Source: Streptomyces sp. NBC_01689
GTDB lineage: Bacteria; Actinomycetota; Actinomycetes; Streptomycetales; Streptomycetaceae
DNA length: 64,000 bases
Assembly (NCBI RefSeq): GCF_036250675.1
Contig: NZ_CP109592.1
Span: forward strand, 3,844,001-3,908,000
Direction of reading: 5' to 3'
Shown: piece after piece, positions 1-7,545 of the stretch
Position numbering within the stretch: the first letter of the stretch is position 1
Layout: each line of letters starts with the position of its first letter
Notes under the pieces: model-generated
The model's input: only the letters and a program-made list of their open reading frames with translations
What the model was told of the DNA's origin: nothing
Database searches by the model: none
Translations under genes and position numbers: made by a program

Positions 1-1
1 C

Positions 2-316
2 GGCCTCGCGGCCCGTTTGGACTTCACCCTCGACGAGATCGAGGACCTGCGCATCGCGGTGGACGAGGCCTGCGCGATCCTGCTGCAGCAGGCCGTTCCC
101 GGTTCGGTGCTCAGTTGCGTCTTCCGGCTCATCGACGACTCGCTCGAGGTGACGGTCTCCGCTCCGACCACCGACGGTCACGCTCCGTCACGGGACACGT
201 TCGCGTGGACCGTGCTCTCGGCGCTCGCGGGCAAGGTCGACTCCACCGTCGCCGAGGACAAGACCGTTTCGATCAGCCTCTACAAACAGCGCGGCGCGGG
301 ACCCGGGCCGGCGTGA
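2..316 (+). CDS. ushX: Anti-sigma factor (RsbW-type ATPase), 3' part only
   Basis: The 5' end lies outside the window; the reading frame is open from base 2. The visible part resembles the C-terminal half of an RsbW/SpoIIAB-like GHKL kinase: it has an N-box-like stretch (EDLRIAVDEACAILL) that would bind ATP. Such proteins bind and silence SigB-type sigma factors. The stop codon overlaps the GTG start of the next gene (GTGA), so the two are translationally coupled. An anti-sigma gene directly before a SigB-family sigma gene matches the ushX(prsH)-sigH pair of S. coelicolor; the symbol rests on that context and on memory. Partner control through an anti-anti-sigma factor is inferred from the family. 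Confidence 0.8.
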   Translation, partial: GLAARLDFTLDEIEDLRIAVDEACAILLQQAVPGSVLSCVFRLIDDSLEVTVSAPTTDGHAPSRDTFAWTVLSALAGKVDSTVAEDKTVSISLYKQRGAGPGPA

Positions 317-1503
317 AGGACGGGGACGGGCCGGTGCGGGACGAAGAGCGCGGCACACGGGGGCTTCCCGCCGGGCGCGCCGACGGCCTCGACGCGCCCC
401 GGCGCGTGGCGGAGGGCGCCGACGGCATCCCCGAGCAGGCCCGGCCGCACCCGGACGACGGCACAGCCTCCCGGGCCGGGGATCCCCCCGGCCCGGACGA
501 AGCCGGGAACGCGGGGGACGCGCCGGTCGACGGGGACGGACAGGAGCAGCTCCCCGGCCGGGACGACGGGCAACGGGATCCGGAGGGTGCCGCGCGGAGC
601 ACGTCCTCGGAAGGGCGGCGGCTGGTGACGGGCGGGACTATGAGCGAGCAAGAACAACACGACAAGTCGGCTGCGCAGAACGCGCAGAGCGGGCAGGCCA
701 CTCAGCACGGACCGAGCGTCCAGCAGATCCAGCACGACCCGAAGGACCCGCAGGACCGCAGCGGGGCGCGGGCGATGTTCATCGAGCTGCGCAAGCTGCC
801 GGACGGCAGCGCCGAGTACGCGGAGCTGCGCAACCAGCTGGTCCGCATGCACCTTCCGCTCGTCGAGCACCTCGCGCGCCGCTTCCGCAACCGCGGGGAG
901 CCGCTGGACGACCTGACCCAGGTCGCCACCATCGGCCTGATCAAGTCGGTCGACCGGTTCGACCCGGAGCGCGGCGTCGAGTTCTCGACGTACGCGACCC
1001 CGACGGTGGTCGGTGAGATCAAGCGGCACTTCCGGGACAAGGGGTGGGCGGTCCGTGTGCCGCGCCGGCTGCAGGAACTGCGGCTCGCGCTCACCACGGC
1101 GACCGCGGAACTCTCCCAGCAGCACGGGCGTTCACCCACGGTCCACGAGCTCGCCGAGAAGCTGGCCATCTCCGAGGAAGAGGTCCTGGAGGGGCTGGAG
1201 TCCGCGAACGCGTACTCCACGCTCTCGCTGGACGTTCCCGACACGGACGACGAGTCGCCGGCGGTCGCCGACACGCTCGGCGCCGAGGACGAGGCGCTGG
1301 AGGGTGTCGAGTACCGGGAGTCGCTGAAGCCGCTGCTGGAGGACCTTCCGCCGCGGGAGAAGCGGATCCTGCTTCTTCGCTTCTTCGGCAACATGACGCA
1401 GTCGCAGATCGCCCAGGAGGTGGGCATCTCCCAGATGCACGTCTCCCGCCTCCTGGCCCGCACCCTCGCGCAACTCCGCGAAAAGCTGCTGGTGGAGGAG
1501 TAG
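313..1503 (+). CDS. sigH: Stress-response sigma factor SigH (SigB/SigF family)
   Basis: This is an RNA polymerase sigma factor of the SigB/SigF/SigG class. Region 2 (LPLVEHLARRFRNRGEPLDD through EFSTYATP), region 3 and a region 4 helix-turn-helix (QSQIAQEVGISQMHVSRLL) are complete. The start chosen is GTG 313, overlapping the anti-sigma stop codon and giving 396 residues. A second in-frame ATG at 640 gives 287 residues, the usual length of the family. The roughly 110-residue extension is rich in Gly, Pro, Asp and Arg, has no domain, and keeps the same codon bias. From memory, S. coelicolor SigH is made as several products with long and short N-termini and serves osmotic stress and sporulation. 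Both starts are therefore plausible. Confidence 0.9.
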   Translation: MKDGDGPVRDEERGTRGLPAGRADGLDAPRRVAEGADGIPEQARPHPDDGTASRAGDPPGPDEAGNAGDAPVDGDGQEQLPGRDDGQRDPEGAARSTSSEGRRLVTGGTMSEQEQHDKSAAQNAQSGQATQHGPSVQQIQHDPKDPQDRSGARAMFIELRKLPDGSAEYAELRNQLVRMHLPLVEHLARRFRNRGEPLDDLTQVATIGLIKSVDRFDPERGVEFSTYATPTVVGEIKRHFRDKGWAVRVPRRLQELRLALTTATAELSQQHGRSPTVHELAEKLAISEEEVLEGLESANAYSTLSLDVPDTDDESPAVADTLGAEDEALEGVEYRESLKPLLEDLPPREKRILLLRFFGNMTQSQIAQEVGISQMHVSRLLARTLAQLREKLLVEE

Positions 1504-1509
1504 GCCGGC

Positions 1510-1525
1510 CCGCCCCGCGGGGCGG
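1510..1525. terminator. GC hairpin after sigH
   Basis: A perfect 16-base palindrome (CCGCCCCGCGGGGCGG) begins seven bases after the sigH stop codon. It has almost no loop and no T-tract, so it is a weak candidate for a terminator between the convergent sigH and membrane-protein genes. Confidence 0.3.
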
Positions 1526-1747
1526 CCTGCCGCGCCGCGGCCTCCCGGCACCACCCGGTGCCCGGCCAACCAGTGGCGCCGGGCTCCCGGCGTCAGCCGC
1601 GGCACCGCCGAACGGACCGGCCCCGCCGCGGGACCGGAGCACGCCCCGGGGCCGCCGTCCGAGGGGGGCACCGCCCGATGGACGCGCCCGGCACCACCGC
1701 CGCCCGCACCGACATGGAGGAACACCTCCCGCGCGGGCCGCGGGCCG

Positions 1748-2203
1748 TCAGCGCCGCGGGGGCTCCTCCGCGCCGCCGGGGCCGCGGATGCCGAGTGCCG
1801 CCGTCGTCGACGGACTGACCAGCAGGACCAGGCCCGCGACCGCGACCACCGCAAGGACGATGCCCGCCGGAATCGCGACACTGTCGGCCTGGAGCAGGTT
1901 GTAGGCGACGGGCAGGGCCAGGATCTGGGTGATGACCGCGGGGCCCCGGCTCCATCTGCGGCGCAGCAGCAGTCCGCGCGCCGCCAGCAGCGGCAGCAGC
2001 GCGAGCACGATCAGCGTCACGCCTCCCGTGACGGCGCCCCGCCGGTCGTCCGGTGACCCGGTGAGCCCCTGCGCCAACAGGTAGACACCGCCCGCGGCGA
2101 GGGCGAGTCCCTCCAGCGCGGCCAGCGCCGCCGCGGCGGTCAGCCGTCCGGGACGGGACTGCTCGGTCGACGCGTCGGGGGCGGGGGTCTGCTCAGCGCT
2201 CAC
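1748..2203 (-). CDS. Small integral membrane protein, function unknown
   Basis: The product is 151 residues. After a polar N-terminus of about 20 residues come four hydrophobic segments (near residues 21-46, 57-76, 86-104 and 107-130), then a Pro/Arg-rich tail. No family motif is recognised. The start is GTG at 2203, because upstream codons are low-complexity and lie in the divergent promoter region. The ribosome binding site is poor (AGAGG touching the GTG), so the start is uncertain by a few codons. It is transcribed divergently from the lipid kinase gene and converges on sigH. A role in the membrane is all that can be inferred. Confidence 0.7.
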   Translation of the reverse strand: MSAEQTPAPDASTEQSRPGRLTAAAALAALEGLALAAGGVYLLAQGLTGSPDDRRGAVTGGVTLIVLALLPLLAARGLLLRRRWSRGPAVITQILALPVAYNLLQADSVAIPAGIVLAVVAVAGLVLLVSPSTTAALGIRGPGGAEEPPRR

Positions 2204-2398
2204 CTCTGAAGGGTAGCCGCCGGCCTCCTGCGCACGACCGGCCCCCGGACCGTCCGGCGCCCCGTCGGCGTCGCCCCGCCCGCACCTCCGTACCCCGTTT
2301 CCGCGTTCCCTCTCCGTGTCGAGACTCACGCCCTCATCTCTTACCCGATCCCTACCTCGGTCTGGGACGAGTACCGCACGGTAGGTACGCTGCATCGC

Positions 2399-3367
2399 AT
2401 GCGTGCACTTCTCGTGGTCAATCCGGCGGCAACCACCACAAGTGCGCGCACGCGCGATGTCCTGATCCACGCGTTGGCGAGCGAGATGAAGCTCGAAGTG
2501 GTCACGACCGAGTACCGCGGGCACGCCCGGGACCTGGGCCGGCAGGCCGCGGAGGGCGAGGACATAGAACTGGTCGTCGCCCTCGGCGGCGACGGCACCG
2601 TGAACGAAGTGGTGAACGGACTGCTGCACAACGGGCCCGAGCTGGAGCGCCTCCCCCGCCTCGCCGTGGTCCCCGGCGGCTCCACCAACGTCTTCGCCCG
2701 CGCCCTCGGCCTCCCCAACGACGCGGTCGAGGCGACCGGCGCCCTCCTGGACGCGCTGCGGGAGAGCCGCGAGCGCACGGTCGGCCTCGGTCTCGCCGCG
2801 GGAACCCCCGGCACCGAGGACGAGTCCGTCCCCTCCCGGTGGTTCACGTTCTGTGCGGGGCTCGGCTTCGACGCCGGGGTGATCGGCCGGGTCGAGCAGC
2901 AGCGGGAACGCGGCAAGCGCTCCACGCACGCGCTGTATTTGCGCCAGGTGGTACGTCAGTTTCTGGACGAACCTCACCGCAGGCACGGAACGATCACCCT
3001 GGACCGCCCCGGCGAGGACCCGGTCACCGATCTCGTCCTGTCCATCATCTGCAACACCTCGCCCTGGACGTTTCTCGGCAATCGTCCGGTGTACGCCTCG
3101 CCTAAGGCCTCGTTCGATACCGGGCTCGACGTACTGGGCCTCAGCCGGATGTCGACGAGCGCGGTCGCCCGGTATGCCACCCAGTTGCTCACTTCGTCCC
3201 CCGAGCGCGGCCCACGGGGAAAGCACGCCTTGTCCCTGCATGACCTGACCGACTTCACCTTGCATTCGAAGGTGCCGCTCCCCCTCCAGATGGACGGCGA
3301 CCACCTGGGACTGCGTACGAGCGTGACGTTCACAGGCGTACGCCGTGCACTGCGTGTGATTGTGTGA
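2399..3367 (+). CDS. Diacylglycerol kinase-family lipid kinase
   Basis: The protein has 322 residues and belongs to the DagK/YegS/sphingosine-kinase fold. The N-terminus MRALLVVNPAA and the nucleotide loop GGDGTVNEVVNGL (about residues 62-74) are diagnostic of the catalytic domain, and GGSTNVFARALG continues it. The C-terminal two thirds is the beta-rich lipid-binding domain. It phosphorylates a lipid hydroxyl with ATP at the inner membrane face; the exact substrate (diacylglycerol or a glycolipid) cannot be told. No Shine-Dalgarno sequence is visible before the ATG, but TACGCT seven bases upstream could be a -10 box, so a leaderless message is possible. It appears monocistronic, with a terminator hairpin overlapping its stop codon. 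Confidence 0.85.
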   Translation: MRALLVVNPAATTTSARTRDVLIHALASEMKLEVVTTEYRGHARDLGRQAAEGEDIELVVALGGDGTVNEVVNGLLHNGPELERLPRLAVVPGGSTNVFARALGLPNDAVEATGALLDALRESRERTVGLGLAAGTPGTEDESVPSRWFTFCAGLGFDAGVIGRVEQQRERGKRSTHALYLRQVVRQFLDEPHRRHGTITLDRPGEDPVTDLVLSIICNTSPWTFLGNRPVYASPKASFDTGLDVLGLSRMSTSAVARYATQLLTSSPERGPRGKHALSLHDLTDFTLHSKVPLPLQMDGDHLGLRTSVTFTGVRRALRVIV

Positions 3368-3394
3368 GTGGAAGGGCTCAAAGTCCTTTCACTC
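3366..3394 (+). terminator. Terminator hairpin of the lipid kinase gene
   Basis: GAGTGGAAGG (3366-3375) pairs with CCTTTCACTC (3385-3394) with one G-U pair and a nine-base loop. The stem begins inside the stop codon. Confidence 0.55.
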
Positions 3395-3684
3395 GAACGT
3401 TTAGACCAGGGTCCACCCCATGGAAGTACGGCTGTGACCTAGTCGACACCGAGGAATCAAAAAAAACTTTCCGGAAGGGGTTGTATCCGCCGCTGAGGTT
3501 TGCGAGTCTCTACGTGGCGCTCGGGACGGCCCGCAACATCGGCCCCACAGAGCGCCAGAACCCCTCCTCAAATCAAGGACCACACCAGTGCGTCTGGTAG
3601 TCGGCCCTTCACTTGTTGAGGGATTCGTGAAAGCGTTCACATTCACAAGCACCGTGCATGTAATACCAAGGAGAGGTAGCAGCC
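3395..3684 (+). promoter_or_regulatory. Upstream region of wblE with an inverted repeat
   Basis: This non-coding stretch of about 290 bases is the control region of wblE. It contains an A-tract (3459-3466), a weak promoter-like pair TTGTAT (3481-3486) and GAGTCT (3504-3509) with 17-base spacing, and a perfect inverted repeat GTGAA-AGCG-TTCAC at 3627-3640, directly followed by ATTCACA. The repeat is 45 bases upstream of the start codon. A strong ribosome binding site (AAGGAGAGG, 3668-3676) follows. Which protein binds the repeat is unknown. Confidence 0.45.
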
Positions 3685-3942
3685 ATGGACTGGCGTCACA
3701 ACGCCGTTTGCCGCGAGGAAGACCCCGAGCTCTTCTTCCCCATCGGCAACACCGGTCCTGCGCTGCTGCAGATCGAGGAAGCCAAGGCCGTCTGCCGCCG
3801 CTGCCCCGTCATGGAGCAGTGCCTGCAGTGGGCGCTCGAGTCCGGCCAGGACTCCGGCGTCTGGGGTGGCCTCAGCGAGGACGAGCGTCGTGCGATGAAG
3901 CGCCGCGCCGCCCGCAACCGGGCTCGTCAGGCCACCGCCTGA
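3685..3942 (+). CDS. wblE: WhiB-family iron-sulfur protein WblE (WhiB1 type)
   Basis: The 85-residue protein shows the complete WhiB signature: four cysteines C9, C37, C40 and C46 for a [4Fe-4S] cluster, the GVWGG turn at 58-62, and a basic C-terminal helix (KRRAARNRARQ) for DNA. WhiB1-type proteins bind region 4 of the principal sigma factor, and the mycobacterial member senses nitric oxide. It is assigned to the WblE/WhiB1 group because it is short, lacks an AT-hook, and faces a PdtaS-type kinase gene, the same convergent pair as whiB1-pdtaS in Mycobacterium. The ribosome binding site is strong and supports this ATG. Confidence 0.93.
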   Translation: MDWRHNAVCREEDPELFFPIGNTGPALLQIEEAKAVCRRCPVMEQCLQWALESGQDSGVWGGLSEDERRAMKRRAARNRARQATA

Positions 3943-4090
3943 CACCCCACCCCGCAACGAGCCTGAGCTTGGCGGCGCGTACAGCGCGTACGCATCTCCC
4001 GCCCCCGAGCCGCAGCGCGCAGTACCCCCGATGCTCCCCCCGTACCCTCGACCGTGTTCGAGCAGGGGGTACCCCCATCGCAACGTGAGC

Positions 4091-4122
4091 AGAGGCCCCG
4101 GACCGCAAGGTCCGGGGCCTCT
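4091..4122. terminator. Bidirectional terminator between wblE and the kinase gene
   Basis: A perfect 14-bp stem (AGAGGCCCCGGACC, 4091-4104, with its complement at 4109-4122) closes a GCAA loop. It lies between two convergent genes. Confidence 0.85.
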
Positions 4123-4184
4123 GTCGCGCGCGCTGCGCCCCGGCCCGCGGCCGGCCGCCGCGCCGCCGGGATGCGGACCGCGTC

Positions 4185-5660
4185 CTACTTGGCCGCCCGC
4201 ACCGGGATGTCCAGGATGACCTGGGTGCCGCGCTCCGGGGCCGGCACCATGTCGAACGTGCCGCCCAACTCGCCCTCCACCAGGGTCCGTACGATCTGGA
4301 GGCCGAGGTTGCCCGAGCGGTGCGGGTCGAAGCCCTCCGGCAGACCGACCCCGTCGTCCTGGACGGTGACCAGCAGACGGGTCTCCTTCGTGGTGCCGCC
4401 CCGGACCGCCGAGACCTCGACCGTGCCCCGGTCGCCCTCACGGAAGCCGTGCTCCAGCGCGTTCTGCAGAATCTCGGTGAGGACCATGGAGAGCGGTGTC
4501 GCCACCTCCGCGTCGAGGACCCCGAAGCGCCCGGTGCGACGGCCGGTGACCTTGCCCGGCGAGATCTCGGCGACCATCGCGAGCACCCGGTCGGCGATCT
4601 CGTCGAACTCCACCCGCTCGTCCAGGTTCTGAGACAGCGTCTCATGCACGATCGCGATCGATCCGACCCGCCGGACGGCTTCCTCCAGGGCCTCCCGGCC
4701 GCGCTCCGACTCGATGCGCCGGGCCTGCAACCGCAGCAGCGCGGCCACCGTCTGGAGGTTGTTCTTCACCCGGTGGTGGATCTCCCGGATGGTCGCGTCC
4801 TTGGTGATCAACTCCCTTTCGCGGCGGCGCAGTTCGGTGACGTCGCGGAGCAGCACGAGGGAACCGACCCGGGTGCCCTTGGGCTTCAGCGGGATCGCCC
4901 GCAGCTGGATCACTCCCTCGGCGCTCTCGATCTCGAACTCCCGGGGTGCCCAGCCGCTCGCGACCTTGGCCAGCGCCTCGTCCACCGGCCCGCGGGACGG
5001 GGCGAGTTCGGAGGTGGTGGTGCCGAGGTTGTGGCCCACCAGGTCGGAGGCGAGCCCCAGCCGGTGGTAGGCGGACAGCGCGTTCGGCGACGCGTACTGC
5101 ACGATGCCCTCCGCGTCCAGGCGGATCAGTCCGTCGCCCACGCGCGGCGAGGCGTCCATGTCGACCTGCTGGTCGGGGAACGGGAAGGAGCCGGCCGCGA
5201 TCATCTGGGCGAGGTCGGAGGCGCTCTGGAGGTACGTCAGCTCCAGCCGGCTCGGCGTACGCACGGTGAGGAGATTGGTGTTGCGCGCGATGACCCCGAG
5301 GACGCGTCCCTCCCTTCGCACCGGAATGGACTCGACCCGCACCGGCACCTCCTCCCGCCATTCGGGGTCGCCCTCGCGCACGATGCGGCCCTCGTCGAGC
5401 GCGGCGTCCAGCAGCGGACGGCGGCCCCGCGGGACCAGATGGCCCACCATGTCGTCCTGGTACGAGGTCGGGCCGGTGTTGGGACGCATCTGCGCGACCG
5501 AGACATAGCGGGTGCCGTCCCGGGTGGGGACCCACAGGACGAGGTCGGCGAAGGAGAGGTCGGAGAGCAGCTGCCACTCCGAGACCAGCAGATGCAGCCA
5601 CTCGAGATCGGAGGCACCGAGAGCGGTGTGCTGGCGTACGAGGTCGTTCATGGAGGGCAC
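4185..5660 (-). CDS. pdtaS: PdtaS-type sensor histidine kinase
   Basis: The product is 491 residues. The order is an N-terminal GAF-like domain (about 1-140), a PAS domain (about 170-285), a HisKA_2-type phosphoacceptor region (IREIHHRVKNNLQTVAALLR, His near residue 300) and a GHKL ATPase domain ending near 490 with NALEHGF, DDGVGLP and GNLGLQIV boxes. No membrane segment is seen, so it is cytoplasmic. This architecture matches mycobacterial PdtaS, which phosphorylates the RNA-binding ANTAR regulator PdtaR; no pdtaR is in the window. The start is GTG 5660, with an ATG three codons later equally possible; neither has a clear ribosome binding site. A DasR-type operator lies 267 bases upstream. 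Confidence 0.85.
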   Translation of the reverse strand: MPSMNDLVRQHTALGASDLEWLHLLVSEWQLLSDLSFADLVLWVPTRDGTRYVSVAQMRPNTGPTSYQDDMVGHLVPRGRRPLLDAALDEGRIVREGDPEWREEVPVRVESIPVRREGRVLGVIARNTNLLTVRTPSRLELTYLQSASDLAQMIAAGSFPFPDQQVDMDASPRVGDGLIRLDAEGIVQYASPNALSAYHRLGLASDLVGHNLGTTTSELAPSRGPVDEALAKVASGWAPREFEIESAEGVIQLRAIPLKPKGTRVGSLVLLRDVTELRRRERELITKDATIREIHHRVKNNLQTVAALLRLQARRIESERGREALEEAVRRVGSIAIVHETLSQNLDERVEFDEIADRVLAMVAEISPGKVTGRRTGRFGVLDAEVATPLSMVLTEILQNALEHGFREGDRGTVEVSAVRGGTTKETRLLVTVQDDGVGLPEGFDPHRSGNLGLQIVRTLVEGELGGTFDMVPAPERGTQVILDIPVRAAK

Positions 5661-6082
5661 AGGTGCGAGCGTACCCGTGGGCCCGGCCGGGGCCCGAAGA
5701 CACCCGCGGGCCGCGGCGCCTGGGAGGGACCCTCAACCCTCCCGGCACCGCAGCCCGGAGCAGCAACGGCCACGGGGTGTGCGGTCCCGGTCGGCCGATG
5801 GAGAGGACCCGGAGCAGTCAGGGCAGAGAGCACCGGTTCCTCGGTCCGTCTTCCTGTGCGGGGAAGACGGAGGCATTTTCAGTTGACGGCGTGACGCCGC
5901 GAGCGGCGGACGCCCTACCCGAACATTGTGGACTAGACCACGTTCTCGCGTCCATGAGCCGACGGATGTTTGTTCGTGTCACCTCGTCGGACTTCCCACA
6001 GCGTCCACCCCGCAGCGTAGCCCGCTTCCGCCCCCGGCGGGGGCCGCTTCGGCGCATGCGGGGACCGGGCCGGGCCGGCGGT
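5661..6082 (-). promoter_or_regulatory. Long spacer upstream of the kinase gene
   Basis: This stretch of 422 bases separates the 3' end of the SIS gene from the 5' end of the kinase gene, both on the minus strand. Open frames in it have poor codon position bias and no family resemblance, so I treat it as non-coding. It holds the dre site described separately. I see no strong terminator and no clear promoter hexamers. Confidence 0.4.
5927..5942. promoter_or_regulatory. DasR operator (dre) upstream of the kinase gene
   Basis: TGTGGACTAGACCACG contains the core TGGACTAGACCA, one mismatch from the dre core TGGTCTAGACCA, and forms the perfect 14-bp palindrome-like block GTGG-ACTAGA-CCAC. It is not next to an aminosugar gene start: the nearest downstream start on the minus strand is the PdtaS-type kinase at 5660. 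Confidence 0.6.
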
Positions 6083-7153
6083 TCAGTGGGTCTCCGTCAC
6101 CTTCGCGAGGGCCCTCGGGGCGTCGGGGTCCTGGCCACGGGCGATGGTCACCTCGTAGGCCAGGAGCTGGAGCGGAAGGATCTCCAGGATCGGCTGGACC
6201 TCCTCGGCCACCGACTCGGTGGGCAGCACGAACCCGGCCGAGGCCTGCTCCACCTGGGCGGCGGGGCCGATGACGACGAGGTCGGCGCCGCGTGCCCGCA
6301 GCCGGTCGAGGACGGGCTGCAGCGCCTCGCCGCCCCTGCCGTCGGTGACCACCGCGATGACCGGGGAGATGTTGTCCACCATGGCGAGGGGGCCGTGCAG
6401 CAGGTCGGCACCCGAGTAGGACAGGGCCGGGATGTAGCTGGTCTCCATCAGTTTGAGGGCGGCCTCCTTCGCGGTCGGATACCCGTATCCGCGGGAGGTG
6501 ATCACCATGCGGTCGGCGAACCGGTAGCGGGAGGCGAGGGTCCTGATCTCGTCCTGCCTGGCGAGCAGCCGGGCCGCGTGGCCGGGCAGCACCTCCGCCG
6601 CCGCTCCGTCGCCGCCGCGCAGTCCTTCGACGAACAGATAGAGGGCGAGGAGGGAGGCCGTGTACGTCTTCGTGGCGGGCAGGGCCTTCTCGGGTCCGGC
6701 CATGATGTCGACGTGGTACTCGGCGACTCCGGCCAGCGCGGAGTCCGGGTTGTTGGTCACCGCGACCGTGACGGCGCCGGCCTCGCGGGCGGCCCGGGTC
6801 GAGGCCACCAGGTCCGGGGAGCCGCCGGACTGGCTGACGGTGATCACCAGGACGTCGGTGAGATCGGGCCGCGCGCCGTACGCGGTGGTCGTCGACATCG
6901 AGGTGAGCCCGCACGGCAGGCCGAGCCGGATCTCCAGCAGGTACTTGGCGTAGAGGGCCGCGTTGTCCGAGGTGCCGCGGGCGGTGAGCAGCACGAAGCG
7001 CGGCGCGCGGGCGGCGACCAGCCGGGCCACCTCCTGGATGCGCGGCGCGCCGGTCTCCAGGATGCGGCGCAGCACGGCGGGCTGTTCGGCCATCTCCCGG
7101 GCCATGATCCGACCCGGGAGGTCGGTCGGGGAGTCCGGGACGGGGGCGGTCAT
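6083..7153 (-). CDS. SIS-domain sugar phosphate isomerase/deaminase (GlmS isomerase-like)
   Basis: The 356-residue protein has two SIS domains like the isomerase half of GlmS but no glutaminase domain. Diagnostic stretches are TARGTSDNAALYAKYLLE, SQSGGSPD and EKALPATKTYTASL in the first domain and SRGYGYPTAKEAALKLMETS in the second. Without the glutaminase half it probably works in the catabolic direction (deaminating glucosamine-6-phosphate) or on a related ketosamine phosphate, as in AgaS-type enzymes. ATG 7153 is preceded by AGGAGG at a good distance. It is divergent from nagB with a dre site in the shared spacer, so DasR control is likely. The exact substrate is uncertain. Confidence 0.8.
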   Translation of the reverse strand: MTAPVPDSPTDLPGRIMAREMAEQPAVLRRILETGAPRIQEVARLVAARAPRFVLLTARGTSDNAALYAKYLLEIRLGLPCGLTSMSTTTAYGARPDLTDVLVITVSQSGGSPDLVASTRAAREAGAVTVAVTNNPDSALAGVAEYHVDIMAGPEKALPATKTYTASLLALYLFVEGLRGGDGAAAEVLPGHAARLLARQDEIRTLASRYRFADRMVITSRGYGYPTAKEAALKLMETSYIPALSYSGADLLHGPLAMVDNISPVIAVVTDGRGGEALQPVLDRLRARGADLVVIGPAAQVEQASAGFVLPTESVAEEVQPILEILPLQLLAYEVTIARGQDPDAPRALAKVTETH

Positions 7154-7545
7154 GGTGCCTCCTGAGGACGTCCGGCCGTACGGGTCGACCGGGGCCGGTG
7201 CGCGGGGCGGGCGCGGAGCGGGACCGACGGAGTGACGGGGTGCGGGAGTGCCGGGACGTGCGTCCCGGTGCCGTCGTGGGTGCGGTGTCCGTCACCGGGG
7301 TGGTGGCGTGACCGCGGTCCGGTGTCAGCATCTCATCGCGGACCGGGGCGGATCGGCCGGGCGGGCCTGGTGTGTTGGGCGCGTCCGCGCGCCGGGCGGG
7401 TGCGGTCCCGGCGGCCCGCGTGTCGGCGGTGCGGCCACGCGCGCCCGCCCACGACCATGGGCGGGTCATCTTTGCTAGATTGGTCTACACCACACGTGTT
7501 CCCTTCGGTTCCCGGCGAGCCCCTCCCCAGATCGGCAGGCCCAGC
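7154..7545. promoter_or_regulatory. Divergent control region of the SIS gene and nagB
   Basis: This is 392 bases of non-coding sequence. The half nearest nagB contains an extended -10 element and a dre site (annotated separately). In the half nearest the SIS gene I see only its ribosome binding site (AGGAGG, seven bases before ATG 7153) and no convincing promoter hexamers. Confidence 0.5.
7473..7494 (+). promoter_or_regulatory. nagB promoter -10 element with overlapping dre site
   Basis: The dre sequence ATTGGTCTACACCACA (7479-7494) differs from the core TGGTCTAGACCA at one position. It overlaps TGC-TAGATT (7473-7481), an extended -10 box. DasR bound here would cover the transcription start. 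No good -35 is visible, as expected for an extended -10 promoter. Confidence 0.7.

Noticed and set aside
2204..3304. Upstream extension of the small membrane protein to over 500 residues
   Set aside because: The extension is antisense to the lipid kinase and lacks codon bias.
3399..3412. Half of a dre site (TTTAGACCAGGG) after the lipid kinase gene
   Set aside because: Only one half-site matches and no aminosugar gene is near.
3453..3482. Possible SigR promoter (GGAAT...GTT) before wblE
   Set aside because: The spacing is 22 bases instead of 18-19.
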